Assembly (NCBI GenBank): GCA_039806955.1
Contig: JBDHQI010000007.1
Location: forward strand, 62,001-126,000
Reading direction: 5' to 3'
Length of the DNA stretch: 64,000 bases
Origin: JADLHS01 sp039806955
GTDB taxonomy: Bacteria > Verrucomicrobiota > Verrucomicrobiia > Limisphaerales > JADLHS01
The notes beneath the pieces are model-generated. The model did not search any database, was not told where the DNA came from, and saw nothing but the letters and a program-made list of their open reading frames with translations. Position numbers and translations under genes: made by a program. Positions 17,079-24,864 of this stretch are shown piece after piece (the stretch's first letter is position 1; every line of letters begins with the position of its first letter).

Positions 17079-17894
17079 ATGAGTGAGTTGAAAGGGGTCT
17101 TGGCAAAAGAAATTCTCGCGCCGCTGGCCGCGCTGCTTCTGGCTTCGGCGGTTTGCGGCGTGTTCGTGGTGGTGCGGGTTCTCTTGACGGGCTGGATCAA
17201 CTACCTGTTTTTAATTTGGAATTTATTCCTCGCCTGGTTGCCGCTGGTTTTTGCGGTGCTGGCGCAAAACCAATTTCGCAAGACGACGGCAACCGAAAAA
17301 CCACCCATCCGCTTTTGGGCCTGGGCCGTGTTGTGGCTGCTCTTCCTGCCCAATGCGGCGTACATCTTCACGGACTTGGTGCATCTGCAAGACCGGCGGT
17401 TTTTTAATTTCTGGCTGGATTTAACCGTCATTCTATCGTGCGCGTTGACCGGATTGATCCTGGGATTCGTCGCGCTGTTCCTGATGCAATCCGTGGTTAC
17501 GCGGCGCTACGGCAGTTGGATCGGCTGGGGCTTCGTGGCGATCAGCACCGGTTTGAGCAGCTTTGGAATTTATCTGGGACGCTTCCTGCGTTTCAACAGT
17601 TGGGATGTCATTGCCAAACCGCATCGGCTCTACCACGGCATCAGCTCTTTTCCTTTGGGGCAACCGCAGCATCTGGCTTTCTTCGGATTGTTTGCGGTGT
17701 TTCTATTCCTCACCTACCTGATGCTCTACGCGCTGACGCGGTTGCCATCTCTCCGGCAACCTGCCTCGGTGAGTGATGAATTGCCGCGGTCCTTGATCGA
17801 ACCGCCACCCGACCACCGGCAAGCGCCAGAATCGAGTTCGGAAATGTCATCACTGGACGAGCGGAAGCACGAAGCGCGATCGGGAGGAATTTAA
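17079..17894 (+). CDS. DUF1361 integral membrane protein
   Basis: 271 residues with about six to seven predicted transmembrane helices, for example 15-37, 40-62, 82-98, 113-137 and 185-212. The DUF1361 signature is visible as LWLLFLPNAAYIFTDLVHL, then RRYGSWIGWGFVAI and GIYLGRFLRFNSWD. The C-terminal 50 residues are hydrophilic. The family is uncharacterised. The gene overlaps by 4 bp the end of the convergent Sco gene. Confidence 0.88.
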   Translation: MSELKGVLAKEILAPLAALLLASAVCGVFVVVRVLLTGWINYLFLIWNLFLAWLPLVFAVLAQNQFRKTTATEKPPIRFWAWAVLWLLFLPNAAYIFTDLVHLQDRRFFNFWLDLTVILSCALTGLILGFVALFLMQSVVTRRYGSWIGWGFVAISTGLSSFGIYLGRFLRFNSWDVIAKPHRLYHGISSFPLGQPQHLAFFGLFAVFLFLTYLMLYALTRLPSLRQPASVSDELPRSLIEPPPDHRQAPESSSEMSSLDERKHEARSGGI

Positions 17895-18781
17895 TTGGCC
17901 GCCGCTTGCTTGATGGCGTCCACCAACGCCTCGACGGTCCATTGATTGCCGTTGAATTGTTCCTGGATGCGGCCCTGCGTATCCAGCACCACGGTGCGCA
18001 GATTGTGTGAGATGCTTCCGCCTTCCTCCGGCGCCACGATCAAGTCCAGCTCGGGGCCGAACTTGTTTAACACCTCGTGCGACGCGGTGGTGAAGAGCCA
18101 GCGGTCGGCGTTCTCGTGCCGATAAAACTTGGCGTAATCCCGTAACACTTCCGGCTGGTCATGCTCCGGATCGAAGGAGATTGAAATGAATTGCCAGTTG
18201 GTGATGGCGGGGGCGCTGGTGAGCAGCAGCTCGCGGGCGGCGGCAAAATTATTGCCCATGCGCGGACAAAAATCCGGCAGTGGACAACGGGTGAAAATGA
18301 AGGTGAACGCCACCGCGCGCCCGCGAAAATCCGAGAAATGCACCGTACGACCATCCTCGGCCACGAAACTGTAATCCGGAACTGTATCCCCTGGTTCAAG
18401 TTCTTTCACCAACTGAAAGCCGGGCGGCATGTTCGTTACGACTGCGGACGTGGCGCTCCGGCCAATCCGTTTGAGGTTTTGAATCCAGTGCGTGTCCGCC
18501 GTGGCGACCAATTGAAACGTAATCTCGTCGTCCCGCTGAAGTCCGGTCAGTTCGTTGGTGTCGCGCACGTTCAACTCCATCGTCATCGCGGGCATGTAAT
18601 CGGGAATTTCCTCATGTCGCACCACCAGCGTGTGTCCACCTTCGGGTACGGAGCGCACCACACCCCGCACGTCAAACACCTGTTCTGTAGGGGACGCTGG
18701 AGCTTTGGTTTTATCCGACCGCTCACACCCGGTTATGAACATCAGCGACACCACGAGAGAGAGACTCAGCAAGGATTTCAT
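17891..18781 (-). CDS. Lipoprotein with CusF-like copper domain fused to a Sco1/SenC domain
   Basis: 296 residues. The N-terminus ends in a lipobox (FITGC, Cys19), so it is an exported lipoprotein. Residues about 35-105 form a CusF-like copper-binding fold with HEEIPDYMPAMTMELNV carrying the Met ligands. Residues about 130-296 are a Sco thioredoxin-like domain with the Cys pair Cys166 and Cys172 (TRCPLPDFCPRM) and the later copper His in GGSISHNLRTVV. The Cys spacing of five is wider than the classical CxxxC but is seen in this bacterial subgroup. Sco proteins deliver copper to cytochrome c oxidase. Last gene of a three-gene operon with 4-bp overlaps. Confidence 0.92.
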   Translation of the reverse strand: MKSLLSLSLVVSLMFITGCERSDKTKAPASPTEQVFDVRGVVRSVPEGGHTLVVRHEEIPDYMPAMTMELNVRDTNELTGLQRDDEITFQLVATADTHWIQNLKRIGRSATSAVVTNMPPGFQLVKELEPGDTVPDYSFVAEDGRTVHFSDFRGRAVAFTFIFTRCPLPDFCPRMGNNFAAARELLLTSAPAITNWQFISISFDPEHDQPEVLRDYAKFYRHENADRWLFTTASHEVLNKFGPELDLIVAPEEGGSISHNLRTVVLDTQGRIQEQFNGNQWTVEALVDAIKQAAAN

Positions 18782-19458
18782 ATTTTTTCCGGTTCCGACC
18801 GTAATTCCTCAAGGAACGCCACAATGGCCGCCGGCGTTTCCGCGCGCATACCATCGAAATAACGGCGCACCCGACCCGTCCGATCCACCACCGCAATCCG
18901 ATCCGTATCCTCGAAACCGCCCGGCATCAGCTTGGCCTGCGCCGCCGGCGCGCGCACCAGAAAGCTCGATTCAATCAGCGCATACAGATCCGCTTTAAGC
19001 CCCGTCAACATCTGCCAGCGATTCGGGTCCGTTCCAAACTTGGCCCCGAATTGCGCCAACGCTGATGGGGTGTCCGAAGCTGGATCCACGGTGAACGACA
19101 ATAATTGCACGTCGCGTTGAGTTTCGGTGAGCCGTTGCACTTCGGCCATCTGATGATTCACCCGCAAACAGGAGATGGAGCAACTGGTGTGAATGAAGTT
19201 CACCACCAATAGTTTTCCAGCCGCAATCTCGCTGGTGGTCACCAGCCCCAATTGATTCGTCAGGGCGAAGGCCGCCAGTTGGCGCGATGGCAACGCCTCC
19301 GTGGCTCGTGACTTCGCTGCCGGCGATGGCCAGAAGAATCCCAGCGCCACCACTGCCACTGCCAGCAGCGCGGCGAACCAATAGAAGAATTTGAGATCGC
19401 GTCCGCCCGCGGTGACCAGAGGGCTGGCCGTCGTGGACGCACTGCCGCTTTCGCTCAT
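18778..19458 (-). CDS. Membrane-anchored Sco1/SenC family protein
   Basis: 226 residues. One transmembrane helix (about 22-43) anchors a periplasmic thioredoxin-like domain carrying the classical CxxxC copper site Cys93/Cys97 in FIHTSCSISCLRV. The expected later His is not obvious (GGFEDTDRIAVVDRTGRVRRY lies in that region), so it may act as a thiol reductase or partner of the downstream CusF-Sco lipoprotein. Overlaps its upstream and downstream genes by 4 bp each (ATGA), indicating translational coupling in an HMA-Sco-CusF/Sco operon. Confidence 0.9.
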   Translation of the reverse strand: MSESGSASTTASPLVTAGGRDLKFFYWFAALLAVAVVALGFFWPSPAAKSRATEALPSRQLAAFALTNQLGLVTTSEIAAGKLLVVNFIHTSCSISCLRVNHQMAEVQRLTETQRDVQLLSFTVDPASDTPSALAQFGAKFGTDPNRWQMLTGLKADLYALIESSFLVRAPAAQAKLMPGGFEDTDRIAVVDRTGRVRRYFDGMRAETPAAIVAFLEELRSEPEKI

Positions 19459-19760
19459 GGCCGGGCGGGTTGCGCCGTGTAACCGGCCTTTTTGATCGTA
19501 GTCATCAGTTGCGCGGAACTGATCCGGTTCGTGTCGTAAGCGACCACGGCCAGCCGGTTTGAAAAGGTGACTTGTGCCCGGACGACGCCACGCGTTTCCT
19601 TCAATTCAGCGGTGAGACCGCTCGCGCAACCTTCGCAGTGCATGCCGGTAATCGTGAAGCGGTTCGTGAGGTTGGCGTTGCCAGTGTTTTTGTCACCCGC
19701 CGCCGCCAGCCACCCAACTCCGAGTAAAAGCGTAAGAATCAGTTTGGTTTTCATACCCAC
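19455..19760 (-). CDS. Secreted heavy-metal-associated (HMA) domain protein
   Basis: 101 residues: a signal peptide (MGMKTKLILTLLLGVGWLAAAG) and a single HMA ferredoxin-like fold with the metal motif GMHCEGC (Cys42, Cys45). The rest (LKETRGVVRAQVTFSNRLAVVAYD and LMTTIKKAGYTA) matches the usual beta-alpha-beta pattern of copper chaperones. Being exported, it should bind Cu(I) or another soft metal in the periplasm and pass it to the Sco proteins encoded next. First gene of the operon; its stop overlaps the Sco start by 4 bp. Confidence 0.92.
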   Translation of the reverse strand: MGMKTKLILTLLLGVGWLAAAGDKNTGNANLTNRFTITGMHCEGCASGLTAELKETRGVVRAQVTFSNRLAVVAYDTNRISSAQLMTTIKKAGYTAQPARP

Positions 19761-19849
19761 CGCTTTGCATCATGTCACAGAATGGAGCCGCCCGCCAATA
19801 ACGATTCGCGCGCATGGCGGCCCGAGTAACACTGATCGGGACGCCGCCG

Positions 19850-20866
19850 TTACCAACCCAGCACGTGCGCGAAGACCAGCGGCGCAACAATGGTCGCATC
19901 CGATTCAATGATGAATTTGGGCGTCTTCACGCCGAGTTTGCCCCAGGTGATTTTTTCGTTCGGCACCGCGCCGGAATAGCTTCCGTAACTCGTGGTTGAA
20001 TCGCTGATCTGACAAAAATATCCCCAGAGCGGCACGTTGGTGCGGCCCAGGTCTTGATGCAACATCGGCACGACGCAAATCGGAAAATCCCCGGAAATGC
20101 CGCCGCCAATCTGAAACATGCCGAGCGAACTCTTCTTCGTTGCAGTCTTGGAATAGAACTCCGCCAGCCAGGTCATGTATTCGATGCCCGTGCGCACAGT
20201 ATGCACATTTTTGATTTCGCCGCGAATCACCGCCGCCGCAAACATGTTGCCCAACGTGGAATCCTCCCAACCCGGCACCACGATGGGCAGATTTTTTTCC
20301 GCCGCCGCCAGCATCCAGGAATCTTTCGGGTCAATCTGATAGTATTTCTTGTACTTTCCGCCGCGCAAAACTTGATACAAAAATTCATGCGGGAAAAAGC
20401 GTGCTCCCTTGCGATCCGCCGCCGCCCAGACCTCCAGCATCGCCTTTTCCATGCGCCGCATGGCTTCACCTTCGGGAATGCACGTGTCCGTGACGCGGTT
20501 CATGTGACGTTTAAGCAATGCGTTCTCATCCTCCGCGCTCAAGCTGCGGTAATGCGGCACCCGCTCGTAATAATCATGCGCGACCAGATTGAAAACGTCC
20601 TCCTCCAGATTCGCGCCGGTGCAGGTGATGAGTTGCACCTTGTCGCGACGAATCATTTCCGCAAGCGACAAACCCAACTCCGCCGTACTCATCGCGCCGC
20701 CCAGAGTGATCATCATTTTGCCGTCCGCCGCCAGATGCGCGGAATAACCATTGGCCGCGTCAACCAACGCCGCCGCGTTGAAATGACGATAGTGATGCTG
20801 AATGAACCGCGAAATGGGTCCGCCCGTCAGTTTCGATTTGGAAGACTTCAATTTTTTCATACTCAA
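19850..20866 (-). CDS. Deoxyhypusine-synthase-like protein
   Basis: 338 residues. NAD-binding and spermidine-site blocks of the deoxyhypusine synthase fold are visible: ITLGGAMSTAELG, ITCTGANLEEDVFNLVAHDYY, VVPGWEDSTLGNMF, MFQIGGGISGDFPICVVPML and DSTTSYGSYSGAVPNEKITWGK. The last Lys (Lys310) matches the lysine that forms the enzyme intermediate in eukaryotic deoxyhypusine synthase. Bacteria lack eIF5A, so members are thought to make homospermidine or deoxyhypusine-like products; the real substrate is not known here. It is a single gene next to tRNA-fMet. A second in-frame start (MKKLKSSK) is two codons downstream. Confidence 0.9.
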   Translation of the reverse strand: MSMKKLKSSKSKLTGGPISRFIQHHYRHFNAAALVDAANGYSAHLAADGKMMITLGGAMSTAELGLSLAEMIRRDKVQLITCTGANLEEDVFNLVAHDYYERVPHYRSLSAEDENALLKRHMNRVTDTCIPEGEAMRRMEKAMLEVWAAADRKGARFFPHEFLYQVLRGGKYKKYYQIDPKDSWMLAAAEKNLPIVVPGWEDSTLGNMFAAAVIRGEIKNVHTVRTGIEYMTWLAEFYSKTATKKSSLGMFQIGGGISGDFPICVVPMLHQDLGRTNVPLWGYFCQISDSTTSYGSYSGAVPNEKITWGKLGVKTPKFIIESDATIVAPLVFAHVLGW

Positions 20867-20998
20867 CCGCTACATGGTAGCAAGTGCCCGCGAAACGGAA
20901 ATCTAAAAACCGTTTGTCATTGATGCGTCGCGCGCGATTGACGCTTGAAAAACAAGCTTGCGTCAGTCTGGCGATCAGGCAAGATGGCACTCCCTTAT

Positions 20999-21075
<77 letters not shown>

Positions 21076-21081
21076 ATTTCC

Positions 21082-21112
21082 GGCCATAAAACCCTAGTTT
21101 TATGGCCTTTTT
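21082..21112 (+). terminator. Terminator of the tRNA-fMet transcript
   Basis: A perfect 10-bp stem (21082-21091 with 21098-21107), 6-nt loop, then five T. It starts 7 nt after the tRNA 3' end, so the tRNA gene is a monocistronic unit. Confidence 0.93.
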
Positions 21113-21220
21113 ATTGGAGGCTTAACCATCCTTGAAGAGAGTTTCAGAAAGGTTGCGAAACATGGCGAACTTCCTGAAATAACGCGGTCATGGCCTGTCC
21201 TAAACTACAAACCCAACGCA

Positions 21221-21330
21221 TTCCTCCGCCTGAAGGCGGGACTACAAGCGATCGTACTCCCCGTTCGTAGTTCCGACTTTAGCCGGAATAACCTTTCCCC
21301 CGTCGTTCGTAGTCCCGGCTTCAGCCGGAA
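21221..21330. repeat. Cluster of three REP-like palindromic elements
   Basis: Three related elements of about 25 bp lie here: one inverted (21221-21245, core CCGCCTGAAGGCGGGACTAC) and two direct (21263-21288 and 21305-21330). The two direct copies differ at 3 of 26 positions. Each has a short self-complementary core of the CCGxCTT-AGCCGG type next to a conserved GTTCGTAGT arm. This is the layout of repetitive extragenic palindromes. The rest of the 390-bp gap between the tRNA terminator and the sulfotransferase gene (21113-21465) shows no gene. Confidence 0.7.
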
Positions 21331-21465
21331 CATTCCATCCGCGATTCCATCTTTATCACGCGAATGCACCGCTTACGTCGCCCGAGGCCGCTTCTCCTCA
21401 TCGTGCATAGTTTAAGTGTAATTCCAGTTTGACTCGTTCGCGCATTTGTTCAGTGTAACTTGCGG

Positions 21466-23025
21466 ATGCAACGGGAAAACCATCGCCCGCCACTGGCGCC
21501 GCGCGACGTCGCGCGCTGGCAGAAGGCGCAGGCGCAACTGCTCAGCGGTCAGAGCGGCCCGGCGTTGCGCTTGTACCGTGAACTGGTCGGTCGTTGTTCT
21601 CAAAGCGCCGAGTTGTGGTTTGAGCTGGGCAATGCCGCCGCGGGCGAGTTGGATTTTCCGCAAGCGAATCAAGCGTATCAACGGGCCTTGGAACTCGCCC
21701 CGGGCAATGCCTCGTTGCTGGGGCTGATTGGGCATCAATATCTCGGGCTGCGCCAGTTGGATGATGCGCGCGCCTGCTTTGAACGCGCGGTGAGCGCCGC
21801 GCCGGATTTGGTGGACGCGCATATCAATCTCGCCGTCTGGTTCGAGAAGGAACGCCGATTGGACGAAGCGTGGGCGTGCGTCGAGGCGTGTCGGAACAAG
21901 CATCCGCGCGACGATCAAGTCCGTTACTTTCGCGCGTTTCTATTGCATCGCAAAAAGCAGCATGAGGCGGCGGAGACGGAGTTGCGGGATTTGATCAAGT
22001 CCGGCCCGCAATATCCTTACGTCAAATACGCCAGCCGCCATTTGTTGGGCGTGGTGCTGGATCAACTCAGACAATATGACGAGGCGCTCAAATGGCTGCT
22101 CGAGGCCAAGGCACAGGTGCGCTTGATCACTGATACGCGCCGACTGGAGCGGAGTTATGACGAAACCGATCGCCAACGTCGCGCGCTGTTGGCGCAATTG
22201 ACGCCGGACCACATTCGGCGTTGGCGGGCCGAGCCGCCCGCTACCACGGAGCGGTATCAAGTCGCTTTCCTCGGCGGCCATCCCCGAAGCGGCACGACGT
22301 TGTTGGAACAGATCATGGACGCACACCCCGAGGTGCTGGCGTTTGATGAACCCAGCTCGTTCATGCAGGAAATTGCCAATCCTCTCATGCCGGCTCCGGG
22401 CGTGAAGCTCGGTCACGCCACGCTGGACGCGCAGCCGGTATCGCGCCGCGCTGAAATGCGCCAGCGTTATCTCAAGAGTTTGTTGCGCGAAATTCCGGCG
22501 GAACCGACCGCTCGGATTTTGTTGGATAAAAACCCCTCACCAACCATGGCGTTGAACTTGTGGCTGCGGATTTTTCCCGAGTTGAAGGTCATCATCGCGT
22601 TGCGCGATCCGCGCGACGTCATCATCAGTTGTTTTTTTCTGAACATCATGTTGAACGCCACCAACGTGAATTTTTTGAGTCTCGAGCGCACCGCCAAACA
22701 CTACGCGGACCTGATGGATGTCTGGTTGCGACTGCGGGAGTTGGGCGGTTTCGATTGGATAGAAACACGCTACGAGGATGTGGTGGCCCATCTGGCGGAG
22801 GAGGGGCGGCGCGTGACGAACTTTCTCGGGCTGACGTGGCATCCAGATCAGGCGCGCTATCATGAAGCTGCGCGGCGCAAGGTGCTTTACGCGCCGACTT
22901 ATCACGACGTGACGCAACCAGTGTATCGCCGGGCAATCGGTCGCTGGCAACGGTACGCCGCCGTGCTCGAACCGCTCCAATCACGCCTCGCGCCGTATTG
23001 CCGCACGTTTGGCTACGCCACTTGA
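21466..23025 (+). CDS. TPR-repeat sulfotransferase
   Basis: 519 residues from the ATG at 21466. The N-terminal half is TPR-type helical repeats (ALRLYRELVGRCSQSAELWFELGNA, ANQAYQRALELAPGNASLLGLIG, ARACFERAVSAAPDLVDAHINLA). The C-terminal half (about 245-500) is a sulfotransferase: GGHPRSGTTLLEQIMDAHP is the 5'-phosphosulfate loop of the PAPS site and ALRDPRDVIISCFF the 3'-phosphate site. Such fusions transfer sulfate from PAPS to proteins or glycans; TPST-like members act on tyrosines. No signal peptide is seen, so it acts in the cytoplasm. Its last 45 bp overlap the convergent histidine kinase gene. Confidence 0.92.
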   Translation: MQRENHRPPLAPRDVARWQKAQAQLLSGQSGPALRLYRELVGRCSQSAELWFELGNAAAGELDFPQANQAYQRALELAPGNASLLGLIGHQYLGLRQLDDARACFERAVSAAPDLVDAHINLAVWFEKERRLDEAWACVEACRNKHPRDDQVRYFRAFLLHRKKQHEAAETELRDLIKSGPQYPYVKYASRHLLGVVLDQLRQYDEALKWLLEAKAQVRLITDTRRLERSYDETDRQRRALLAQLTPDHIRRWRAEPPATTERYQVAFLGGHPRSGTTLLEQIMDAHPEVLAFDEPSSFMQEIANPLMPAPGVKLGHATLDAQPVSRRAEMRQRYLKSLLREIPAEPTARILLDKNPSPTMALNLWLRIFPELKVIIALRDPRDVIISCFFLNIMLNATNVNFLSLERTAKHYADLMDVWLRLRELGGFDWIETRYEDVVAHLAEEGRRVTNFLGLTWHPDQARYHEAARRKVLYAPTYHDVTQPVYRRAIGRWQRYAAVLEPLQSRLAPYCRTFGYAT

Positions 23026-24840
23026 TGACGTGTCGTCCGGGCCGGCGGCGTCCAGCACGAAGAAAAATTCGCTGCCCTGGCCCGGAATACTTTGCATGCC
23101 CACCCACCCGCCGTGAGCCACGATGATTTCGCGCGCGATGGAAAGTCCCAGGCCGGCGCCAGTCTTGGTTTGGCCGGGCACGCGGAAAAAGCGGTCGAAA
23201 ATGCGCGCCTGATATTCCGGCGCCACGCCGGGACCGCGGTCGGTCACGCTGAAACACACGCTGCCATCCGCCAGGCGCCGGGCCGCCACCAGGATTGTTT
23301 CGTGCGGCGGCGAATGGTTCATCGCGTTGTCGATGAAGTTTTGAAACACATGTCCGATTTGCTGCGGATCCACCAACACTGCGGGCAAATCTGTCGGCAC
23401 CCGGGTCACGAGTTTGAAGCCGCGCGCGGCAATAAGACTTTGCGTTTCTTCGAGGACGCTGGCGATCAATGCCTGCGCGGGAATGATTTCCCGGTGCAAA
23501 CTAGAATCGCCCGCCTCGAGCCGCGCTATATCCAGCAACGCATCCAACATGCGGAGCAATCGTTCGGAATCTTTCCGCGCCGTGGCCACCAGTTCGGCTT
23601 GCGACGCGTTCAGCGGCCCCACGCTTTTCTCGTGCAACATGTGCAACACCATGCGCACGCTGGTGAGCGGCGTTTTCAACTCATGACTGACCGTGCCCAC
23701 CAGGTTGGTTTTGGCGTCATCCAACAGGCGAAAGCGCGTCACATCGTGCAACACCACCGCCACTCCGATTGTTTTGGTCTCCGCTTCGCGCATGATGTGC
23801 AGGCGCGGCAAAAAGGCCCGATCCCGATCCTTGACCCGTAACGTCACGACCGCCTCGAAACTGTCCGGGAGAAAATCCTGATTTTCCGCCAGCACCCGCT
23901 GGACGGCGTGCGTCAGTTTGGGGGGCAGCGTTCCTGACAATTCCAGTTCCGCGCTCAATTCTTCCGCCGCGCGATTGCTCAACTCGATCTGTCCTTGCGG
24001 GTCCAGGATGAACACCGGATCGGAAAACGAGGCCAGCGCCGACTCCATGGTGCGGTGCAGCCGGACAATTTGTTCCGTGGTGCTTTCCCGGTACGTGTTC
24101 AACTGCGCGGCCATTTTGTTAAACGTCTCCGCCAATTCTCCCAGTTCATCTTCCGAAAGCACCGGCACGGTCTGCGCCAGATTGCCTTGTCCGATTTCCC
24201 GCGCCGCACTGGTCAGGGTCTGGATCGGACGCAGGATGGCGCGGCCAAGTTTGTAGCTCGCGTAACCCAACAATAGCAAAGCCACCCCCAGGCCCAGGGC
24301 CAGGACGCCCATGATGGTGCGGTTGGCTTGCTTGATGGTTTCCGCCGTGCCGAAAATGTTTTTCTTGTTGGTTTCCCGCCAGCGCTCCAGCAACACGTCA
24401 ATCGCCAGTTTCTTGGGAATGATCTGCTGATCGTAGATGGCGTGTTGCTCCGGCGCCGATGCGTTCGGACGGAGCATCTGCGCCCCCTCGAATCGCAGCG
24501 CCACAAAGTTCGTGCGCAATTGTTGCAGTAAATCGGCCTGGACTTGCGCCACCAGATTGGACGATTGCGAGGTCAGTTGTTCCTCAAACAGGCGGGCGTT
24601 GGTGTCAAACATCAACTGCGCCGCCGCCGGGTCTTCCGTCCGCGACCGTTGCAAGGCGGTGTCCATGCGGTCCGCCGCTTCCACCATCTTCGCCGCGGCA
24701 TTATCGCGCTGATAATTCTCCGTCACCGTTTGATCTACGCTCGCCGCCAGACGCGAAACCAGCACCATGGCAAAGGCGCCGACCGCCATCAGGATCAGCA
24801 CGAACGGAATAAGGTGTAGAAGAATTCGCGTGCGGAGCAT
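22981..24840 (-). CDS. Sensor histidine kinase (HAMP-PAS-HisKA-HATPase)
   Basis: 619 residues. Transmembrane helices at about 8-30 and 176-195 enclose a mostly helical periplasmic sensor. A HAMP domain follows (LRPIQTLTSAAREIGQGNLAQ), a PAS domain (about 265-370, MESALASFSDPVFILDPQGQ), the HisKA phosphoacceptor His386 in VSHELKTPLTSVRM and the ATPase N, G1 and G2 boxes (NFIDNAMNHSP, VTDRGPGVAPE, GAGLGLSIAREI). This is an NtrY/KinB-like architecture. It lies just upstream of a sigma-54 response regulator on the same strand; the pair forms a two-component system. Signal unknown. Confidence 0.94.
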   Translation of the reverse strand: MLRTRILLHLIPFVLILMAVGAFAMVLVSRLAASVDQTVTENYQRDNAAAKMVEAADRMDTALQRSRTEDPAAAQLMFDTNARLFEEQLTSQSSNLVAQVQADLLQQLRTNFVALRFEGAQMLRPNASAPEQHAIYDQQIIPKKLAIDVLLERWRETNKKNIFGTAETIKQANRTIMGVLALGLGVALLLLGYASYKLGRAILRPIQTLTSAAREIGQGNLAQTVPVLSEDELGELAETFNKMAAQLNTYRESTTEQIVRLHRTMESALASFSDPVFILDPQGQIELSNRAAEELSAELELSGTLPPKLTHAVQRVLAENQDFLPDSFEAVVTLRVKDRDRAFLPRLHIMREAETKTIGVAVVLHDVTRFRLLDDAKTNLVGTVSHELKTPLTSVRMVLHMLHEKSVGPLNASQAELVATARKDSERLLRMLDALLDIARLEAGDSSLHREIIPAQALIASVLEETQSLIAARGFKLVTRVPTDLPAVLVDPQQIGHVFQNFIDNAMNHSPPHETILVAARRLADGSVCFSVTDRGPGVAPEYQARIFDRFFRVPGQTKTGAGLGLSIAREIIVAHGGWVGMQSIPGQGSEFFFVLDAAGPDDTSSSGVAKRAAIRREA

Positions 24841-24864
24841 GGTGGCGAGCCTCAGGGCGCGAGG

